Assembly (NCBI GenBank): GCA_024138015.1
Contig: JAMXBB010000011.1
Location: 76,627,897-76,691,896 of the forward strand
Length of the DNA stretch: 64,000 nt
Source of the DNA: Lumnitzera littorea
Lineage: Eukaryota > Streptophyta > Magnoliopsida > Myrtales > Combretaceae
Direction: 5' to 3'
Every line of letters begins with the position of its first letter. Position 1 is the stretch's first letter. The notes under the pieces were generated by a model that saw only the letters and a program-made list of their open reading frames with translations, had not been told where the DNA came from and searched no databases. A program made the translations under genes and the position numbers. This document shows positions 61,101-64,000 of the stretch, one piece after another.

Positions 61101-62700
61101 AGTTGGCAAATGGCACATTGGTGCAACTATTACTGTCTACAATGATTGTGCACATCTAATCATCTACTATGCACATGATATGGAACAAGTTCTCTCTTTG
61201 TTCCTCCTCGTGTGAAGTTTCTAAGCTCGCTGTATGTCAACCAATTGGAATTAAGTTATCCATGTCTTCTGTGAACACATCTTCCTCTATTAAGTCGGCA
61301 TCTACTTTAACCTCATCTTTCATTTCTTTCTCCTCAAGCTCTTCGTCAGTGCTATCAACTTCAACCTCTAGGGCATCTCTCTTAATAATCATAGTCCTTC
61401 AATTCGAACACCGAGCAACTATATGTATAAACCCTTGGCACTTAAAGCACTTGATCCGACTCATCTTCCTTCTAGATCCCTATCCTTTTTTATATGTTCG
61501 AATCAGCATATCACTATCAAGTCAGCCTTTCTATTCGGCTCAAACATCTGCCTTCCTAGTCAGCTTGGCACTTGACTAAGCATGGTAACTTTCCTAACCA
61601 AGTCGGCAAGGATGAATAGTTCAGCTCGCTAAGGGTCAAGTTGACATTCTATTTCTTCTCTATCTCTCTACTTGTTAGGCTATCCGTATAGCCTCATCTA
61701 TTGTAGTAAATTGTTGAAGTTCTACAATGTCTTCGATATCACTCTTCAATCCAATAAAGAACCTAGAGACTATTCACGTTGATGATTCCTCTACTTCACA
61801 GTGAATCATAAGCATTTGGAATTCTTAAACATATCCATCAACAGTTCGACCTCATTGTCTCAGCTCTTAAAACCAAGCAAAGTTATCTTGTAAATAGGTG
61901 TTACTACTGATACTATTTCTCTAAAACAATTCTTTCACCACATGACATATGTCTTGAGAACTCGACAACAACTATCCTCACTTTTTCGTAGTCTTCGTAT
62001 TGGTAATAATAAAAAACACGCTTTATTTTCTCCTCCCAATCCAAATAATCATCCGCACACTTCATATGGTAGGCAGCTCATGGTGCTCTAACTCGCTCTT
62101 CTTCTTCATACTCTTCTTCTTTAACGTCGTCCATGTTTCCTAAGTCAATCCTTCTTCTCACTCGTTTACCTACTCTTTCACCTTGAACTTACCGAATCAG
62201 ATTCTAACCTCTTGCAAGTCAAGCTGTATATGGGGTGTTATGCATGGTCTCAGCCGGTCGATAGGCTAATATATGAACAGCTCATGTCAAGTTCACTAGG
62301 AGGTTAGCCACCTCATCAAGCCTCTTATCTGTACTCTTGGGGGTACCCTAAGATTGTCAGCCATGGATGACAACACCATTAATGTCATCCCTAATACCAG
62401 CATTAACACTCAGGTATGTCATTTTCTCTAATGGATTTGAATGTCAACCTTTCGAATTGGTGTTACTGTTGATACTATTTCTCTAAACTACACCACATAC
62501 ACTTTCTTCAAACTAGACGCTTAGTAACCGACAAACACAATAGCTACATTAACATGGAAACTTACTTTATTTTCAAATTTCTAAAACAAGGTAAACAAGG
62601 GACTTCAAGAACAAGCCACTACACTCTATTGTTTGCCCAAAATACTTCAATAATCCTCTTCTGCAACCACTACACACTAAGACAACAAATACCACCTTTC
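58140..62700 (-). pseudogene. Ty3-gypsy gag-pol, multiply interrupted
   Basis: Minus-strand blocks from right to left: a gag segment with SRFFIGLKSDIEDIVELQQF (about 61700-61790); a CCHC zinc knuckle with all four ligands intact (61408-61449, CFKC...H...C); RT with LSGAKVFSKIDLKFG (about 60255-60300), EWKIAFKTQYRLYEW (about 60180-60220) and the catalytic FDD at 60076-60084; RNase H (about 59250-59660) with YSVYDKEFLAL and TDHESLRCL in an 83-codon open piece (59259-59510); integrase N-terminal region (about 58970-59200); and the integrase core with NRFSKMAYFVPC (about 58820-58860), GTKLLFSTSCHP and a 40-residue open block at about 58440-58560. Stops and shifts separate the blocks. It cannot encode an active polyprotein. 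Confidence 0.9.
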
Positions 62701-62733
62701 AAATTCCAAATATAACTTACCCAAAATGAAACC

Positions 62734-62748
62734 TCTGCTCTGATACAA
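62734..62748 (-). promoter_or_regulatory. Primer-binding site, initiator tRNA-Met type
   Basis: On the minus strand tgtatcagagcagaggt follows the 5' LTR by a few bases. It differs from the plant consensus TGGTATCAGAGC at one position. Confidence 0.85.
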
Positions 62749-62751
62749 AGA

Positions 62752-63692
62752 TGATGCGGACCGTGGCCAAGAGTAGATAAAGCCAATCACAGGGATGGGT
62801 CCAAGCTTGCCAAAAGCTTGAAATGAGTAATAGGAAACGTGCGAAAGAATAGAAAAAGGAAGAAAATAAGCAGACCCATGAACAACTTTAAAAAATATAA
62901 TGCATTAATGGAACTTCCAAAGACTCACAGCATAGCTCGAAATAACGCACGAGTTGATTGGTTGAGGTTACTTGCTACCTAGCCTTACTTAAAGGTTAGG
63001 ATAAGAGTGAAAGAGTAAACAAGCTAACGAGCGTAATGTTCACAAAGGAAATATTTCGTGTATTAATGATGACCAGATCATTTTGTAGCTACATGTATAG
63101 TAGGTATTTATACCTGAGAAATTATGACAACTTGCCTAAAAAAGAGTAAAGATAAAAAAGGTAATGCCCTAAAGAGGTAATGCATAAGGAATACAAAAGA
63201 GTAAAAATGAATATTCAAAGAAAAGTAATGATTAAGTATAATAGATTCTCTAAGCAAGTTTGGGCACGTAACAGCAATAAATTGATGATACCCTTGGAGA
63301 TGTAGACAAATCAACACGGTCAAGATGGGTGGTTGAGCAGGAATATCGGGCAAGGGTGCTAGGTAGGTATGGACTCGTGTAAGAAGGAGTAACAAAGGAC
63401 TCGTGCAGGATCTTCTAGCCTCTCAGCATCAATGTTGCTGAGCTACGAATCGGCTCGAATATGCTAGGCAAGAGTGAGTGAGATGGCTGATCTATCGGCA
63501 AAGCAATCATCTATTCAGTAAGTAAATTCTGAAAGACGTGAAATTACTCGGTTCGGCATTAGGAATTGATCGATAGACATAATCAATTCAGCCTCAGCAA
63601 GAGTCGATTGGAGAAGGAGAACTTGCCACATTAGACCTTTGAGGCTTCGGGCTCAGCTGCGAGTTAGGGGTCCAGTAGCTTGATTCCTATCA
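62752..63692 (-). repeat. 5' LTR of the Ty3-gypsy element
   Basis: Plus strand starts tgatgcggacc and ends '..attcctatca', giving perfect TG...CA ends on the minus strand. Confidence 0.9.
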
Positions 63693-64000
63693 ATAATACC
63701 ACACCAACAACTTAATCTCTTTTGGACCTTTACATTGAACTGCCATTGTACAACACAATCAAGTTTTTAAAAACTCAAAAAACTAACACCATTTATAGCG
63801 GCGTTGGTCTTATGCCCATATTCTTCAATCCAAAACATCGTTTCCCGCTTGAAAAATGACTTAGAATTGCTCGAAGCGTGCCTTACTAATCATTTGCTTC
63901 ACCTTCTTGGATACAACCCAACTTGACCCGAAACTAAGGACCACTAACCTGTGTCCAATATCAAGTCCAACTTCTTCCCTTCTTTGTTTATTTTATTTTA
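63693..64000. other. Right edge of the window, no feature recognised
   Basis: About 300 bp beyond the Ty3-gypsy element. Less AT-rich ('ggaccactaacctg', 'gttggtcttatgccc'), with no frame long enough to judge. Confidence 0.4.

Larger units (their letters stand above)
57082..63692 (-). mobile_element. Complete but inactive Ty3-gypsy retrotransposon
   Basis: 6.6 kb on the minus strand. The 5' LTR is 62752-63692 (941 bp), the 3' LTR 57082-58019 (938 bp), and the internal region 58020-62751. Flanking 5-mers atagt (57077-57081) and ataat (63693-63697) form a target duplication with one mismatch. Internal order is gag with zinc knuckle, protease zone, RT, RNase H, integrase; RT before integrase defines Ty3-gypsy. 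Initiator-tRNA-Met primer site and single CCHC knuckle fit chromovirus-like lineages, but no chromodomain was recognised. Confidence 0.9.

Noticed and set aside
61169..61579. 136-codon plus-strand Ser-rich ORF
   Set aside because: Antisense to the gag zinc-knuckle region of the Ty3-gypsy element.
1..64000. tRNA, rRNA, CRISPR, riboswitch, phage or bacterial operon signals
   Set aside because: None seen. The only tRNA-like strings are the primer-binding sites of LTR elements, and all other context is plant nuclear.

Overview
The window is nuclear DNA of a flowering plant, most likely a eudicot. It is very AT-rich, has almost no long ORFs, and is packed with old, nested LTR retrotransposons and Mutator-type DNA elements. 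It also carries one intact intron-less Cf-type receptor-like protein gene. No bacterial operons, tRNA, rRNA or CRISPR were seen. I cannot name the species. There is one assembly gap (25899-26262).

Layout. 1-3264: plus-strand LTR of a large-LTR family whose other copies lie at 11026-13471, 14833-18084, 21441-24674 and 32301-35172, all on the minus strand. 5627-8509: a foldback Mutator-like element with a miniature LTR retrotransposon (5916-7862) inside it, which in turn holds a third element (6248-6554). 8839-9795 and 36954-38045: the two halves of one minus-strand Mutator-like (MULE) transposase gene. They are separated by a 27.2 kb block of retrotransposons flanked by the same 5 bases (AAGGA), and the reading frame is continuous when one copy of the repeat is removed. 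Inside that block lie a 9.8 kb non-coding LARD-like element (14833-24674), LTRs of a second family (9796-11025 and 25866-28256), and a solo LTR (28628-31671) with a perfect ACACT duplication that is itself split by another LTR (29240-31492).

38861-43833: a minus-strand non-autonomous LTR element carrying a 344-codon ORF of unknown function, broken only by five TAG codons. 43840-45960: a decayed Ty1-copia polyprotein. 46000-51600: intergenic sequence with short inverted-repeat elements. 51648-54449: the receptor-like protein gene on the minus strand, probably the only functional protein gene here, with a short inverted-repeat element beginning about 115 bp upstream of its start codon. 56240-57060: a G-poor, A/C-rich block. 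57082-63692: a complete but dead Ty3-gypsy element on the minus strand (LTR, gag zinc knuckle, RT, RNase H, integrase, LTR).

The transposable elements do not work together as a system; they record successive insertions, truncations, LTR recombination and point-mutation decay. The receptor-like protein would act at the cell surface in pathogen or peptide sensing with partner kinases. All calls come from reading the sequence. No alignment or database search was run, so LTR boundaries outside the terminal motifs are good to a few bases and family names are provisional.
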